Positions 31,574-43,794 are shown, counted from the first letter of the stretch. The stretch is DNA of 46,291 bases from an uncultured Oscillospiraceae bacterium (GCA_934661735.1 CAKUJN010000005.1:1-46291), one strand, 5' to 3'. Notes: generated by a model not told the origin, from the letters alone. Translations and numbers: made by a program.

Positions 31574-32055
31574 GGACAGCAATTTACCCGGGCAGCTTTG
31601 ATCCGGTCACCAACGGCCATCTCAATATCATCCGCCGCGCGGCCAAAAGCTTTGACCGCCTTGTCGTGTGTGTGATGGTCAACGGCGGCAAAAGCCCCAT
31701 GTTCACGCCCGCCGAGCGGGTGGACATGCTTCGCCGCGTCACGGGCGATCTGCCGAACGTCGAGGTAGAGCATTCCGAAGCGCTTCTGGCGGACTTTGCC
31801 CGACAAAAGGGAAGCAGCATCATCATTAAGGGATTGCGTGCAGTTTCCGACTTTGAGCGCGAATTCCAAATGGCGCTCATCAATCATAAGCTCAACCCGA
31901 GCCTTGACACCATGTTTCTGACAGCTGAGCATCAGTTCATGTACCTCAGCTCCAGCGCGGTCAAGGAGATGGCGCGCTACGGCGTGCCGCTGGACGATTT
32001 TCTGCCCAGTGCGATCATTCCGGATTTTCAGGCTCGGATGGCTGAGCAACATTAA
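31570..32055 (+). CDS. coaD: Phosphopantetheine adenylyltransferase
   Basis: A 161-residue enzyme that makes dephospho-CoA from ATP and 4'-phosphopantetheine, the penultimate step of CoA synthesis. The nucleotidyltransferase motif GSFDPVTNGH and the family YLSSSAVKEMA are present. The length is normal. Translation is probably coupled to rsmD by the ATGA overlap. Cytoplasmic, usually hexameric. Confidence 0.97.
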   Translation: MRTAIYPGSFDPVTNGHLNIIRRAAKSFDRLVVCVMVNGGKSPMFTPAERVDMLRRVTGDLPNVEVEHSEALLADFARQKGSSIIIKGLRAVSDFEREFQMALINHKLNPSLDTMFLTAEHQFMYLSSSAVKEMARYGVPLDDFLPSAIIPDFQARMAEQH

Positions 32056-32067
32056 GGAGGACACAAC

Positions 32068-32565
32068 ATGGCAAACGGAATTGAAGAAACCATCACTACA
32101 CTGTATGAGATGGTTCAGGATGCGTGGAGTCTGCCGCTGGGTGCTGAAAAGTGCGTGGTCGAGCGGGATAAGGTTCTGGATCTGCTGGACGAGATCAGCA
32201 ATCAGCTCCCGGGCGAGCTGAAGCAGGCCAAGACCATCGTCGAGTCCCGCAATGAGGTCATCACCAACGCCAAGCGCGAGGCCGAGAACATTCTCAAGCA
32301 GGCCGAGCAGCGCGCCAAACAGATGATCAGCCGCGAGGAGGTCTATCAGCAGGCCGAGCAGCAGGCGAACGAAATGATCAAGGCCGCACAGCAGAAGATC
32401 AAAGAGCTGCGTCAGGTTACCAACGACTATGTCGACGACGCCATGAAGCGCACCGAGGACGCCATCGCCCAGTCCCTGAGCGAGGTGCGCGAGTCGCGCG
32501 CAAAGTTCCGCTCGCTGGTCAATCCGCAGGCGGCCAAGCCCTCGCCCATCATCGAGGACGTCTGA
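32068..32565 (+). CDS. Coiled-coil protein of unknown function downstream of coaD
   Basis: A 165-residue, highly charged protein. After a short globular start (ETITTLYEMVQDAW) it is almost one long coiled coil from about residue 35 to 145, rich in E, Q, K and A (KREAENILKQAEQRAKQM). It resembles ATP-synthase b-subunit or DivIVA-type helices but lacks a membrane anchor and the DivIVA N-terminus. Similar genes often follow coaD in Clostridia, which suggests a conserved but undescribed role. AAGGAGG lies upstream. It is last in the uvrC-rsmD-coaD unit. Confidence 0.75.
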   Translation: MANGIEETITTLYEMVQDAWSLPLGAEKCVVERDKVLDLLDEISNQLPGELKQAKTIVESRNEVITNAKREAENILKQAEQRAKQMISREEVYQQAEQQANEMIKAAQQKIKELRQVTNDYVDDAMKRTEDAIAQSLSEVRESRAKFRSLVNPQAAKPSPIIEDV

Positions 32566-32582
32566 GCCGCCGCGCTCCGCGC

Positions 32583-32611
32583 TTGACAGCGGCACGTTTT
32601 TCGGATACCAT
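32583..32611 (+). promoter_or_regulatory. Promoter of the T-box leader
   Basis: Perfect TTGACA (32583-32588), 17 nt, TACCAT (32606-32611). Transcription should begin near 32618. Confidence 0.7.
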
Positions 32612-32636
32612 ATCCGCGTACAACTGAACAGATAAA

Positions 32637-32868
32637 GGCAAAGACGAGGAAGAGTACATTCCCGCAGGATGCAGAGAGAAGGCGGCCGGTGCAAGCCTTC
32701 ACCGACGGGTCTGGAACGTCGCCTCCAAGCCGCAGGCTGAACCGGCGCAGGCCGCAGTAGGTACTGACGGGTCCTCCCGTTACAGAGCACGAGTGTCCGC
32801 GTCTGCGGGAACTTCAGGTGGTACCACGGAGGAAGCTTCGCCCTGAGCATCTGCTCAGGGCGTTTTTT
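32637..32868 (+). promoter_or_regulatory. Valine T-box riboswitch
   Basis: A tRNA-sensing leader. The invariant T-box AGGTGGTACCACGG lies at 32816-32829, with the TGGT that pairs with the tRNA end. A GTC triplet at 32718-32720 within GGAACGTCGCC sits at the expected specifier position and codes for valine, in agreement with valS downstream. A terminator stem (32839-32849 with 32852-32862) plus T6 closes it. Uncharged tRNA-Val would favour the antiterminator and switch on the next two genes. The left boundary is approximate. Confidence 0.92.
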
Positions 32869-32907
32869 ATGATTGTGCCGTGCTCCGCGCGGCGAAAGGA
32901 GAGAGAA

Positions 32908-33594
32908 ATGAAATACGCATTTTCCGTCGGCGCCTACGACGCGCCGGAGCTGGAAGGCGAGCTTGCGCTGGCACTGGACGCGCGTTCGGCGCTCGGCATG
33001 CGAAAGCGCGGCGCAAAGCCGTCCGCGCGCAGGCCGGAAAAGGCCCCGTCCGCACAGGGGCAGAGGGGAATGAAAATCCTCGGCATTGTGTTCATCATCC
33101 TGGGTGCGGCGGCGATTCTGTATGTGACGACCATGGAGCAGCGCTCCAGACTGATTCAGATTCTGGGCTTTCTGGCCATCGGTATCGGCATGATGGTCAT
33201 GCGCGCCGGCGCACCGTCCGGCGGTACGGCGCATGCGCGCCCGCGCTCGGTGCAGCAGGCGCAGAAGCTGCTTGCCGCGCTGCGGCAGGGCAATTTCGCA
33301 AACGGCCTGCGCGTCAGCTTTGACGACGAAAAAATGACGCTGGAAACAAAAAGCAATTCCAGCAGCGTCGCCTATGACGAGCTGCACTCGGTTGTGGAGA
33401 CCGAGCATCTGTGGTTTATTTCCTACGGCGCGGCGGGCGTCGCGCTGCAAAAGTGCGACCTCACGGAGGGCAACGGCACGCGCTTCCTCACGGATATTGC
33501 GGAAAGGTCCGGCTGCTCGACGGAGATCGTGTACTGGCCGGAGACGGAACATGAAGAAAACAACATTGAAGCTATGACAGGAGAGACAACATGA
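32908..33594 (+). CDS. YcxB-like membrane protein in the valS operon
   Basis: A 228-residue protein with a cytoplasmic N-terminus (residues 1-53, basic towards the end) and two adjacent membrane segments (about 56-73 and 80-96). The C-terminal domain ends like YcxB-family proteins ([21 protein letters not shown]). The role is unknown. GAAAGGAG precedes ATG 32908. It lies between the T-box and valS and overlaps valS by ATGA, so it should be induced together with ValRS by valine shortage. Confidence 0.7.
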   Translation: MKYAFSVGAYDAPELEGELALALDARSALGMRKRGAKPSARRPEKAPSAQGQRGMKILGIVFIILGAAAILYVTTMEQRSRLIQILGFLAIGIGMMVMRAGAPSGGTAHARPRSVQQAQKLLAALRQGNFANGLRVSFDDEKMTLETKSNSSSVAYDELHSVVETEHLWFISYGAAGVALQKCDLTEGNGTRFLTDIAERSGCSTEIVYWPETEHEENNIEAMTGETT

Positions 33595-36230
33595 GAAAAG
33601 AACTGCCCAAACAGTATGATCCCAGACTGGTGGAAAGTCAGATCTACCAGATGTGGATGGACAACAACTGCTTCCGCGCGGAGGCGGACCCCGACAAAAA
33701 GCCATATTCCATCGTCATGCCGCCCCCCAACGTTACGGGCCAGCTGCACATGGGCCACGCGCTCGACTCCACGCTTCAGGACATTCTGACGCGCTACAAG
33801 CGCATGCAGGGCTACAGCGCCCTCTGGCTTCCCGGCACCGACCACGCGGGCATCGCCACGCAGATCAAGGTCGAGGAGGAGCTTCGCAAAAACGAGGGCC
33901 TGACGCGCTATGACCTTGGCCGCGAGAAGTTTCTCGAGCGCGTCTGGGCGTGGAAGGAAAAGTACGGCAGCCGCATCGTCGAGCAGCAGAAAAAGCTCGG
34001 CGTCAGCTGCGACTGGTCGCGCAGCCGCTTCACGCTGGACGAGGGCTGCTCCCGCGCCGTGCGCGAAACATTCTGTGAGCTGTATGAAAAGGGTCTGATT
34101 TACAAGGGCAGCCGCATCATCAACTGGTGCCCGCACTGCATCACGGCGCTGTCCGACGCCGAGGTCGAATACGTCGACAAGCCCGGACACCTGTGGTATG
34201 TGCGCTATCCGCTCTCAGACGGCTCGGGCGATATCGTCATCGCCACCACCCGTCCCGAGACGATGCTGGGCGATACCGGCGTGGCCGTCAACCCCGAGGA
34301 CGAGAAGTTCAAGCACCTGATCGGCAAGACCTGTATCCTGCCGCTCGTCAACCGCGAGATTCCCATCGTGGGCGATGAATACTGCGAGATCGGCTTCGGC
34401 ACCGGCGCGGTCAAGATGACGCCGGCGCACGACCCCAATGACTTTGAGGTCGGCCTGCGCCACAATCTGCCCGTTATCCGCGTGCTCAACGACGACGGTA
34501 CGATCAACGAAAACGGCGGCAGATACGAGGGCATGGACCGATATGAATGCCGCAAGGCAATCGTCGCCGACCTCGAGGAGCAGGGCTACCTTGTCAAGGT
34601 CGAGCCGTATTCCCACAATGTCGGCACCTGCTACCGCTGCCACAATGACGTGGAGCCGCTCATCTCCGCGCAGTGGTTCGTCAAAATGGAGCCGTTGGCA
34701 AAGGAAGCACTGGCCGTGGTCAGAGACGGCAGAATCCGCTTTGTGCCCGACCGCTTCACCAAAATCTACAACAACTGGATGGAGAACGTCCACGACTGGT
34801 GCATTTCGCGTCAGCTGTGGTGGGGCCATCAGATTCCCGCGTGGTACTGCGCCGACTGCGGCCACATCAACGTCGCGCGCGAGGACCCGACGAAGTGCGA
34901 AAAGTGCGGCTGCACGAACCTGACGCGTGAGGAGGACGTGCTGGATACGTGGTTCTCCTCGGCGCTGTGGCCGTTCTCCACGCTGGGCTGGCCCGATCTG
35001 TCCTCCGAGGATCTGAAATACTGGTATCCCACGACCGACATGGTCACGGGCTATGATATCATCTTCTTCTGGGTTGCGCGCATGATCTTCTCCGGCATGG
35101 AGCAGATGAAGAAGGAGCCGTTCAAGACCGTATTCATCCACGGCCTTGTCCGCGACGACAAGGGCCGCAAGATGTCCAAATCCCTCGGCAACGGCATTGA
35201 CCCGCTGGAGATGGCCGAAACCTACGGCGCCGACGCGCTGCGCTTCAACCTCATCACCGGCAACTCGCCCGGCAACGACATGCGCTTCTATGTGGAAAAG
35301 TGCGAGGCCATGCGCAACTTTGCCAACAAGATCTGGAACGCCAGCCGCTATGTGCTGATGAACCTGACCGTGGACGAGACGGGGCTGCCGGAGCTGTCCG
35401 CGCTGGAAACCGAGGACAAGTGGGTGCTCGACCGCCTGAATACGCTCATCCGCGAGGTCACGGAGAACATGGATTCCTATGAGCTCGGCGTTGCGTCTGC
35501 AAAGGTCTATGACTTCATCTGGGACACCTACTGCGACTGGTATATCGAGCTGACCAAGGCCCGCCTCTACGGCGAGGACGAGGAAAGCAAGCGCACCGCG
35601 CAGCGCGTGCTGGTGTATGTGCTCGATCAGGTGCTGCGCCTGCTGCACCCGTTCATGCCGTTCATCACCGAGGAAATCTGGCAGGCTATCCCGCACGAGG
35701 GCGAGTTCCTCATCAAGGCCGAATGGCCGGTCTGGCACGACGAGCTGTCGTTCAGGACAGAGGCCGCCGCGATGGAAATGGTCAAAAACGCCATCTCCGC
35801 CATCCGCGCCCGCCGCGCCGAGATGAACGTTCCGCCGTCGAGAAAGGCCGCGCTCTATGTCGTCTCCGCACATGCTGAGATTTTCCGTCAGGGTGAGGGC
35901 TTTATCAAGCGCCTTGCCTATGCCGACCAGGTGATCACCTGTGACGCCGACCCCGAGGGCCACGAGGACATGCTGTGCGTCGTGACCGCGGACGCGAAGC
36001 TCTATATCCCGCTGGCGCAGCTGATCGACGTGGAAAAGGAGCTTGCGCGCATCGAAAAGGAAAAGGAAAACTGCCTGAAGCAGATTGCCATGTTCGAGGG
36101 CAAGCTCAACAACGAGCAGTTTGTCTCCCGCGCGCCGGAAAAGGTCGTCGCCGACCAGCGCGAAAAGCTGGAAAAGAACCGCGCGCTGCTGCGTCAGCTT
36201 GAGCAGAGCGAGGCACGGCTGAAAAAGTAG
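33591..36230 (+). CDS. valS: Valyl-tRNA synthetase
   Basis: An 879-residue class I synthetase charging tRNA-Val, with editing of threonine. The HIGH-type motif is LHMGHAL and KMSKS is [12 protein letters not shown] zinc-ribbon-like insert (CADC and CEKC) precedes [11 protein letters not shown]. The C-terminal 65 residues form the coiled-coil arm typical of ValRS. The length is normal for bacteria. It is controlled by the T-box at 32637-32868. Confidence 0.98.
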   Translation: MRKELPKQYDPRLVESQIYQMWMDNNCFRAEADPDKKPYSIVMPPPNVTGQLHMGHALDSTLQDILTRYKRMQGYSALWLPGTDHAGIATQIKVEEELRKNEGLTRYDLGREKFLERVWAWKEKYGSRIVEQQKKLGVSCDWSRSRFTLDEGCSRAVRETFCELYEKGLIYKGSRIINWCPHCITALSDAEVEYVDKPGHLWYVRYPLSDGSGDIVIATTRPETMLGDTGVAVNPEDEKFKHLIGKTCILPLVNREIPIVGDEYCEIGFGTGAVKMTPAHDPNDFEVGLRHNLPVIRVLNDDGTINENGGRYEGMDRYECRKAIVADLEEQGYLVKVEPYSHNVGTCYRCHNDVEPLISAQWFVKMEPLAKEALAVVRDGRIRFVPDRFTKIYNNWMENVHDWCISRQLWWGHQIPAWYCADCGHINVAREDPTKCEKCGCTNLTREEDVLDTWFSSALWPFSTLGWPDLSSEDLKYWYPTTDMVTGYDIIFFWVARMIFSGMEQMKKEPFKTVFIHGLVRDDKGRKMSKSLGNGIDPLEMAETYGADALRFNLITGNSPGNDMRFYVEKCEAMRNFANKIWNASRYVLMNLTVDETGLPELSALETEDKWVLDRLNTLIREVTENMDSYELGVASAKVYDFIWDTYCDWYIELTKARLYGEDEESKRTAQRVLVYVLDQVLRLLHPFMPFITEEIWQAIPHEGEFLIKAEWPVWHDELSFRTEAAAMEMVKNAISAIRARRAEMNVPPSRKAALYVVSAHAEIFRQGEGFIKRLAYADQVITCDADPEGHEDMLCVVTADAKLYIPLAQLIDVEKELARIEKEKENCLKQIAMFEGKLNNEQFVSRAPEKVVADQREKLEKNRALLRQLEQSEARLKK

Positions 36231-36247
36231 ACTGCCGCGGCTGTTCG

Positions 36248-36277
36248 ACAGGAAAAACCGGTCAGAAAAACTATAAT
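36248..36277 (+). promoter_or_regulatory. Possible sigma-H-like or sigma-A promoter of the spoIIA operon
   Basis: ACAGGAAAA (36248-36256) fits a sigma-H -35 (RNAGGAWWW), and TATAAT (36272-36277) fits a sigma-A -10. The spacing matches neither class exactly. A transcript from here would begin near 36284, inside the hairpin of the valS terminator. Confidence 0.35.
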
Positions 36278-36320
36278 GGACACGCATGGAAGCAATTCCG
36301 TGCGTGTCCATTTTCTTTTT
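36275..36320 (+). terminator. Terminator of valS, immediately before spoIIAA
   Basis: A 17-bp stem (36275-36291 with 36296-36312, one G-T pair) capped by a GCAA tetraloop and followed by T-rich TTTCTTTTT. It ends about 14 nt before the spoIIAA start codon. Confidence 0.88.
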
Positions 36321-36333
36321 GGGAGGAAGCAGC

Positions 36334-36663
36334 ATGAATCTGACAAGCTTTTTACAGGACAAGCGCCTGATGATTGCCCTGAAGGGAGAGATCGACCACC
36401 ACAGCGCCAAGGGTACCATGCGTGTGGTTGGCAACAAGATCGACCTCTATCTGCCGGTCGTCTGCATACTGGATTTCCGTGAGGTAAGCTTCATGGATTC
36501 CAGCGGTATCGCCATCGTCATCTCTGCCGTGCGGCGGATGCGCGAAATCGGCGGGCGGGTTGAACTGAAAAACGTTCCGGCGCAGCCGATGAAGGTGTTC
36601 CGCGCGTCAGGAATTGAAAAAATCGTGGATCTGGAGGAAGAAAGGAGTCTGGAAAGCATATGA
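36334..36663 (+). CDS. spoIIAA: Anti-sigma-F factor antagonist SpoIIAA
   Basis: A 109-residue STAS-domain protein. It frees sigma-F in the forespore by capturing SpoIIAB. The phosphorylation loop SFMDSSGIAIVI carries the target serine (Ser56 or Ser57, equivalent to Ser58 in Bacillus subtilis). GGGAGGAAGC precedes ATG 36334. It overlaps spoIIAB by ATGA. The valS terminator sits directly upstream. Confidence 0.95.
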   Translation: MNLTSFLQDKRLMIALKGEIDHHSAKGTMRVVGNKIDLYLPVVCILDFREVSFMDSSGIAIVISAVRRMREIGGRVELKNVPAQPMKVFRASGIEKIVDLEEERSLESI

Positions 36664-37100
36664 AATGCGAAAACTACATGAAGCTGGAATTTCCCAGCCG
36701 CTCGGCAAACGAGGGCTTTGCACGCGCCGCGGTGGCGTGCTTCGCCGCGCAGCTGGACCCGAATCTGGACGAGCTGAGCGACATCAAAACGGCGGTGTCC
36801 GAGGCTGTGACCAACTGCATCGTCCATGCCTATCGCGACAGCATCGGGCTCATCACGCTCAAATGCCGCATCCTGCCGGACGGCGTTCTGGATATCGTGG
36901 TCCGGGACAAGGGCTGCGGCATTGCGGACGTGGAGCAGGCGCGCAAACCCATGTTTACCACCGGCGGCGAGGAGCGCAGCGGCATGGGCTTTACCATCAT
37001 GGAGAGCTTCATGACCTCGTTCAGGGTCACCTCCGCGCCGGATAAGGGGACGACGGTACATATGAAGCGCAGAATTGCCCGCCGGAGCCGCCGCGAGTGA
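36660..37100 (+). CDS. spoIIAB: Anti-sigma-F factor SpoIIAB
   Basis: A 146-residue GHKL-fold kinase that holds sigma-F inactive and phosphorylates SpoIIAA. The N box is EAVTNCIVHAY, and the ATP-binding motifs are VRDKGCGI and RSGMGFTIMESF. It overlaps both neighbours by 4 nt, so the three proteins are made in fixed proportion. Confidence 0.96.
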   Translation: MKCENYMKLEFPSRSANEGFARAAVACFAAQLDPNLDELSDIKTAVSEAVTNCIVHAYRDSIGLITLKCRILPDGVLDIVVRDKGCGIADVEQARKPMFTTGGEERSGMGFTIMESFMTSFRVTSAPDKGTTVHMKRRIARRSRRE

Positions 37101-37801
37101 GCGCGCCGCTGGAGGAGCTGATCGTCCGCGCGCAGGGAGGCGACCGTGCGGCGTCCGAGCAGCTGGTGGTGGAAAACTCGGGCCTGATCTGGTCGGTTGC
37201 GCGGCGCTATTTCGGCCGCGGCGTCGATCCGGACGATCTGTACCAGCTGGGCTGCGTCGGCTTTCTCAAGGCCATCGCCGGCTTTGATACGGCCTACGGC
37301 ACGCAGTTTTCCACCTATGCCGTCCCGAAAATCGCGGGGGAGATCCGGCGCTTCCTGCGCGACGACGGCTCGGTCAAGGTCAGCCGGAGCCTCAAGGAGC
37401 GTGCCGCCGCCGTCAAGCAGGCGCGCCAGCGCCTGACGGGCGAGCTGGGGCGGGAGCCGAGCATTTCAGAGCTTTCAGAGGAGCTTGACCTGAGTCCGGA
37501 GGAAATCGCCGCGGCGGAAACGGCGACGTCGGCCGCCGAGTCCATCCAGCGCGAAAGCGGCGAGGAGGGCTTCTCGCTGGAGGACGTGCTGTGCACAACC
37601 GGCATCGAGGACGCGATTGTCGAGCGCATGGCGCTGCGCGAGGCAATCGCGCGCCTGTCCGAGCGTGAGCGGCTGGTAATCGACCTGCGCTACTTCCGCT
37701 GTCTGACGCAGGAAAAGACGGCGCGCGTCATCGGCGTGTCGCAGGTGCAGGTGAGCCGGATTGAGAAAAAGGCGCTGACCGCGCTCCGGAATTATATTTG
37801 A
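37097..37801 (+). CDS. sigF: RNA polymerase sporulation sigma factor SigF
   Basis: A 234-residue sigma-70 family factor for the early forespore programme (spoIIAC). Region 2 has DLYQLGCVGFLKAIAGFD and FSTYAVPKIAGEIRRFLRDD. Region 4 has LSERERLVIDLRYFRCLTQEKTARVIGVSQVQVSRIEKKAL. It starts with GTG inside the spoIIAB stop (GTGA). It is last of the spoIIA operon; no terminator is obvious before pcrA. Confidence 0.96.
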   Translation: MSAPLEELIVRAQGGDRAASEQLVVENSGLIWSVARRYFGRGVDPDDLYQLGCVGFLKAIAGFDTAYGTQFSTYAVPKIAGEIRRFLRDDGSVKVSRSLKERAAAVKQARQRLTGELGREPSISELSEELDLSPEEIAAAETATSAAESIQRESGEEGFSLEDVLCTTGIEDAIVERMALREAIARLSERERLVIDLRYFRCLTQEKTARVIGVSQVQVSRIEKKALTALRNYI

Positions 37802-37804
37802 CCA

Positions 37805-37833
37805 TCGACAAACGGGGGAAAATGCGGTAAAAT
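37805..37833 (+). promoter_or_regulatory. Possible pcrA promoter
   Basis: TCGACA (37805-37810), 17 nt, TAAAAT (37828-37833). The start near 37840 favours the second pcrA ATG as the initiator. Confidence 0.45.
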
Positions 37834-37863
37834 AGCGGTATCTGAATGAAAACGGGTGCAGCT

Positions 37864-40296
37864 ATGACCAGTGAATTTGAACAGCGGTTTTTAACGGCGC
37901 GCCGCGCCGTAATCTCCGACTGCTTTTCGAAATTGAATGACATGCAGCGCAGGGCCGTTCTGACGACAGAAGGGCCCCTGCTGCTTTTGGCCGGCGCAGG
38001 GAGCGGCAAGACGACGGTTCTGGTAAACCGCGTGGCGAATCTGATTTCGTTCGGCTGCGCGTCGGACTCAGATGAGATACCGGACGGCGTTACCGAGGAT
38101 GACGTGCGCTTCCTCGAGGACTATCTGCAAAGCGGACGCGAGGAGGACAAGCCGCGCGCACACGCGCTTTGCGCGCTGCGTCCCGCCGCACCGTGGAGCA
38201 TCATCGCCATCACGTTCACAAACAAGGCCGCGAACGAGCTGAAAGAGCGCCTTTCGCGCATGCTGGGGCCGGAGGCCATGGACGTGTGGGCCATGACGTT
38301 CCATTCGGCGTGCTGCCGCATTCTGCGGCGGGATATCGAGTGCCTGGGCTATGAGCGCAGCTTCACAATCTATGACACCGCCGATTCCGAGCGCGTGCTC
38401 AAGGACATCCTGCGCGAGCGCAGTCTGGACGAAAAGGTATTCGCGCCGCGCATGCTGCTGAGCATGATCTCCAAGGCGAAGGACAAACGGCAGGACCCCG
38501 CGGCCTTTTCCCGCACGGCGGCGTTTTCCGGCGACTACCGCATGGAAAAAATTGCGGAGATCTACGCCGACTACACCGCGCGGCTGCGCGAGGCCAACGC
38601 GCTGGACTTTGACGATATCCTGCTCCGGACGGTCGAACTGCTTGAGCAGTTTGAGGACGTGCGGACGTTCTACCAGAGAAAATTCCGCTATGTGCTGATC
38701 GACGAGTATCAGGACACAAATATGCTCCAGTATCAGCTCGCCTCGCTTCTGGCGGGCGGGTATGAGAACATCTGCGTCGTCGGTGACGACGACCAGTCAA
38801 TCTATAAATTCCGCGGCGCGACGATTGAAAACATCCTGTCGTTTGAAAAGCAGTACAAGGGTGCGCAGGTCATCCGGCTTGAGCAGAACTACCGCTCGAC
38901 ACAGGCAATCCTGAACGCGGCCAACGCCGTCATTTCCCACAATAAGGGCCGCAAGGGGAAAAAGCTCTGGACCGAAAACCCCTCCGGCGACAAGATCACC
39001 GTCTATGAGGCAAACGACGGTCTGGACGAGGCGGCCTATGTCGCAAACCGGATCATCACCCAGTCGCGCGGAAAGAATTTCAAGGACTATGCCGTGCTCT
39101 ACCGCACAAACGCGCAGTCCAACGCGATAGAAGCCGCGTTCAAGCGCAGCGGCATCCCGTACCGCATCATCGGCGGCACGCGCTTCTTCGACCGCGCCGA
39201 GGTCAAGGACATGCTGGCCTATCTGTGCGTGATCAACAACCGCGCGGACGATCTGCGCCTGCGGCGCATTCTCAACAACCCGCCGCGCGGCATCGGCGCA
39301 AAGACCATCGAAATGGCCGAGCGTCAGGCTGCCAGCGCCAGTGTACCGCTCTACAGCGTCGTGTCTGACCCATACAGCTATCCCAGCATGGAAAAGCCTG
39401 CGGCAAAGCTGATGGCGTTCACCGTCATGATCGAGGAATGCGCGCAGCTGCTTGAGACCTTGAGCCTGCCGGACTTCTACGAGGAGATCCTTATCCGCAC
39501 GGGCTATCTTGCCATGCTTGAGGAAAAGGATGACGTCGAGGCGCGCACCCGCGCCGAAAACGTCCGCGAGCTCAAATCCAGCATCCTGACCTATCTGGAA
39601 AATACCGACACGCCCACGCTGGCAGGCTTCCTTGAGGAAATCGCCCTGTACACCGATATCGAGCAGTATGACGCCGATGCCGACGCCGTGGTCATGATGA
39701 CGATGCACAGCGCCAAGGGACTGGAATTCCCAAACGTCTTTCTCGTCGGCGTGGAGGAGGGACTCTTCCCAGGAAACCGCTGCCTCGGCGATCCGGATGA
39801 GCTGGAGGAGGAACGGCGGCTCTGCTATGTCGCCATCACGCGCGCCAAACAGTCGCTCTGCATCTGCTATGCGCGCGAGCGCATGCTCTACGGCCGCACC
39901 AGCGCGTGCCTGCCGTCGCGCTTCATCGACGAGCTGCCGACTGAAAGCATCGAGCGTGCCGGCCTGCAAATGCGCCGGCGCGAGCAGCGCGAACAGCAGC
40001 CGTTCGGCTATGAGCGTCCGCGCAGCTCCATGTACGGCGAGGGCGCGTGGTATCCGCCGCAGGGAAAGCCAAAGGCCGCGCGTGATTTTTCCACGACAAT
40101 TCAGTCCGTGAAAAAGCAAAAGCCGAAGGTGAGCTTTTCCAAGGGAGACATGGTGCAGCACAAGGCGTTCGGCCGCGGCATGGTGCTGACGGTTCTGCCG
40201 ATGGGCGGCGACGCGCTGCTGGAAATCGCGTTTGACGGCGTCGGCACCAAGCGCCTGATGGCCAATACCGCCAGCAGCCATATGACGAAGCTGTAA
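37864..40296 (+). CDS. pcrA: ATP-dependent DNA helicase PcrA/UvrD
   Basis: An 810-residue superfamily 1A 3'-5' helicase for repair and replication restart. Motif I is GAGSGKTT (44-51). Motif Ia is ITFTNKAANELKERL, motif II is VLIDEYQDTN, motif III is DDDQSIYKFRGA, motif V is MTMHSAKGLEFPNVFL, and motif VI is VAITRAKQSL. The C-terminal 55 residues form the PcrA tudor-like domain (KGDMVQHKAFGRGMVL). About 40 extra acidic residues (64-107) lie between motifs I and Ia, where classical PcrA has a short loop. ATG 37864 is preferred for its GGGTG site; ATG 37846 would add six residues. Confidence 0.94.
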   Translation: MTSEFEQRFLTARRAVISDCFSKLNDMQRRAVLTTEGPLLLLAGAGSGKTTVLVNRVANLISFGCASDSDEIPDGVTEDDVRFLEDYLQSGREEDKPRAHALCALRPAAPWSIIAITFTNKAANELKERLSRMLGPEAMDVWAMTFHSACCRILRRDIECLGYERSFTIYDTADSERVLKDILRERSLDEKVFAPRMLLSMISKAKDKRQDPAAFSRTAAFSGDYRMEKIAEIYADYTARLREANALDFDDILLRTVELLEQFEDVRTFYQRKFRYVLIDEYQDTNMLQYQLASLLAGGYENICVVGDDDQSIYKFRGATIENILSFEKQYKGAQVIRLEQNYRSTQAILNAANAVISHNKGRKGKKLWTENPSGDKITVYEANDGLDEAAYVANRIITQSRGKNFKDYAVLYRTNAQSNAIEAAFKRSGIPYRIIGGTRFFDRAEVKDMLAYLCVINNRADDLRLRRILNNPPRGIGAKTIEMAERQAASASVPLYSVVSDPYSYPSMEKPAAKLMAFTVMIEECAQLLETLSLPDFYEEILIRTGYLAMLEEKDDVEARTRAENVRELKSSILTYLENTDTPTLAGFLEEIALYTDIEQYDADADAVVMMTMHSAKGLEFPNVFLVGVEEGLFPGNRCLGDPDELEEERRLCYVAITRAKQSLCICYARERMLYGRTSACLPSRFIDELPTESIERAGLQMRRREQREQQPFGYERPRSSMYGEGAWYPPQGKPKAARDFSTTIQSVKKQKPKVSFSKGDMVQHKAFGRGMVLTVLPMGGDALLEIAFDGVGTKRLMANTASSHMTKL

Positions 40297-40343
40297 ACCG
40301 GAATACATACGAAGCGCCCCGCTGGGCTTTCTGGCGCGCGCAC

Positions 40344-40371
40344 ATATTCATGCCTCCGGATTCATAGGGAT
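40344..40371 (+). promoter_or_regulatory. Possible sigma-E promoter of yunB
   Basis: ATA (40344-40346), 16 nt, CATAGGGAT (40363-40371). This partly fits the sigma-E pattern (ATA, then CATACAnT), the expected class for a mother-cell gene. The -10 match is only half complete. Confidence 0.35.
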
Positions 40372-40390
40372 ATCCTGTGGAGGTGGGGCC

Positions 40391-41047
40391 ATGAACCGCA
40401 GGCGGCGGGTCCGGCGGAGGCTTCTGCTGATTCTGCTGATGCTGATTGTGCTGGCGGCGGCGCTGTTTGTACAGCTGCGCTTTGCGCCGTTTGTGCGCGA
40501 GGCCGCGCGGACGCGGGTGATCAATGTCGCATCCGACCGCATCAACGACACAATCAACGAGCAGATCGCCGAGGGCTGCGTCGATTACAGCAATATTATC
40601 TGTCTGGAAAAGGACGCGCGCGGCGCGATTACGGCCGTGCGCACAAATATGGCGGAGGTCAACCAGCTGAAAACCGAAACGCTGGCGCTTCTGAGCCGTG
40701 AGCTGCTGGAAATGGACACCGAGCAGCTGTACATCCCGCTGGGGAGCGTCCTGATGCCCGAGTTTTTCGCCGGCTCCGGCCCGAAAATCCCGATTCAGGT
40801 GGTGTCGCTGAGCACGACGGACGCCGATTTCTTCAGCGAGTTTTCCTCCGCGGGCATCAACCAGACCCAGCAGCGCATTTTAATGAAGGTATCCATCAAT
40901 ATCTGCGTCCAGACGCCGGCCGGAAGCGAATCGGTAGACGTTTCGTCCGAGCTGGTCGTGGCGCAGACGATCATTGTCGGCGCGGTGCCGGACAGCTACA
41001 TTCAGCTTGGCGGCGCGCCGGAGACAAACGAAGGGCAGGGAACCTGA
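40391..41047 (+). CDS. yunB: Sporulation protein YunB
   Basis: A 218-residue protein with a basic N-terminus and one membrane segment (about 11-29), then an external domain. The YunB family pattern is clear: NVASDRINDTINEQI, DYSNIICLEKDARGAITAVRTNMAEVNQLKT and IPLGSVLMPEFFAGSGPKIP. YunB is a sigma-E-controlled protein needed for normal spore formation; the biochemical role is unknown. TGGAGG precedes ATG 40391. ligA starts directly after its stop codon. Confidence 0.93.
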   Translation: MNRRRRVRRRLLLILLMLIVLAAALFVQLRFAPFVREAARTRVINVASDRINDTINEQIAEGCVDYSNIICLEKDARGAITAVRTNMAEVNQLKTETLALLSRELLEMDTEQLYIPLGSVLMPEFFAGSGPKIPIQVVSLSTTDADFFSEFSSAGINQTQQRILMKVSINICVQTPAGSESVDVSSELVVAQTIIVGAVPDSYIQLGGAPETNEGQGT

Positions 41048-43698
<2,651 letters not shown>

Positions 43699-43710
43699 AT
43701 CACGAATATG

Positions 43711-43750
43711 ACCGCCGGAGGTGGGGACTGACCCGCTTCCGGCGGTTTTT
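43711..43750 (+). terminator. Terminator after the MBL-fold gene
   Basis: A 9-bp perfect stem (43711-43719 with 43738-43746) and a T5 tail (43746-43750). It separates the ligA unit from the cotJ operon. Confidence 0.75.
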
Positions 43751-43767
43751 CGGCGAAAAATTGACGC

Positions 43768-43794
43768 ACCTGTCGAAGCACGGCGGCATACATT
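43768..43794 (+). promoter_or_regulatory. Sporulation-type promoter of the cotJ operon
   Basis: CATACATT (43787-43794) equals the sigma-E -10 (CATACAnT) and nearly the sigma-K -10. A CACC (43767-43770) stands 16 nt upstream, where sigma-K expects its AC -35; no good sigma-E -35 is seen. Mother-cell expression is the inference. Confidence 0.55.

Noticed and set aside
31513..33705. Minus-strand open frame of 730 residues
   Set aside because: Covers coaD, the coiled-coil gene, the T-box and the YcxB-like gene on the other strand; a shadow.
34215..36437. Minus-strand open frame of 740 residues
   Set aside because: Antisense to valS, no ribosome site or family features.
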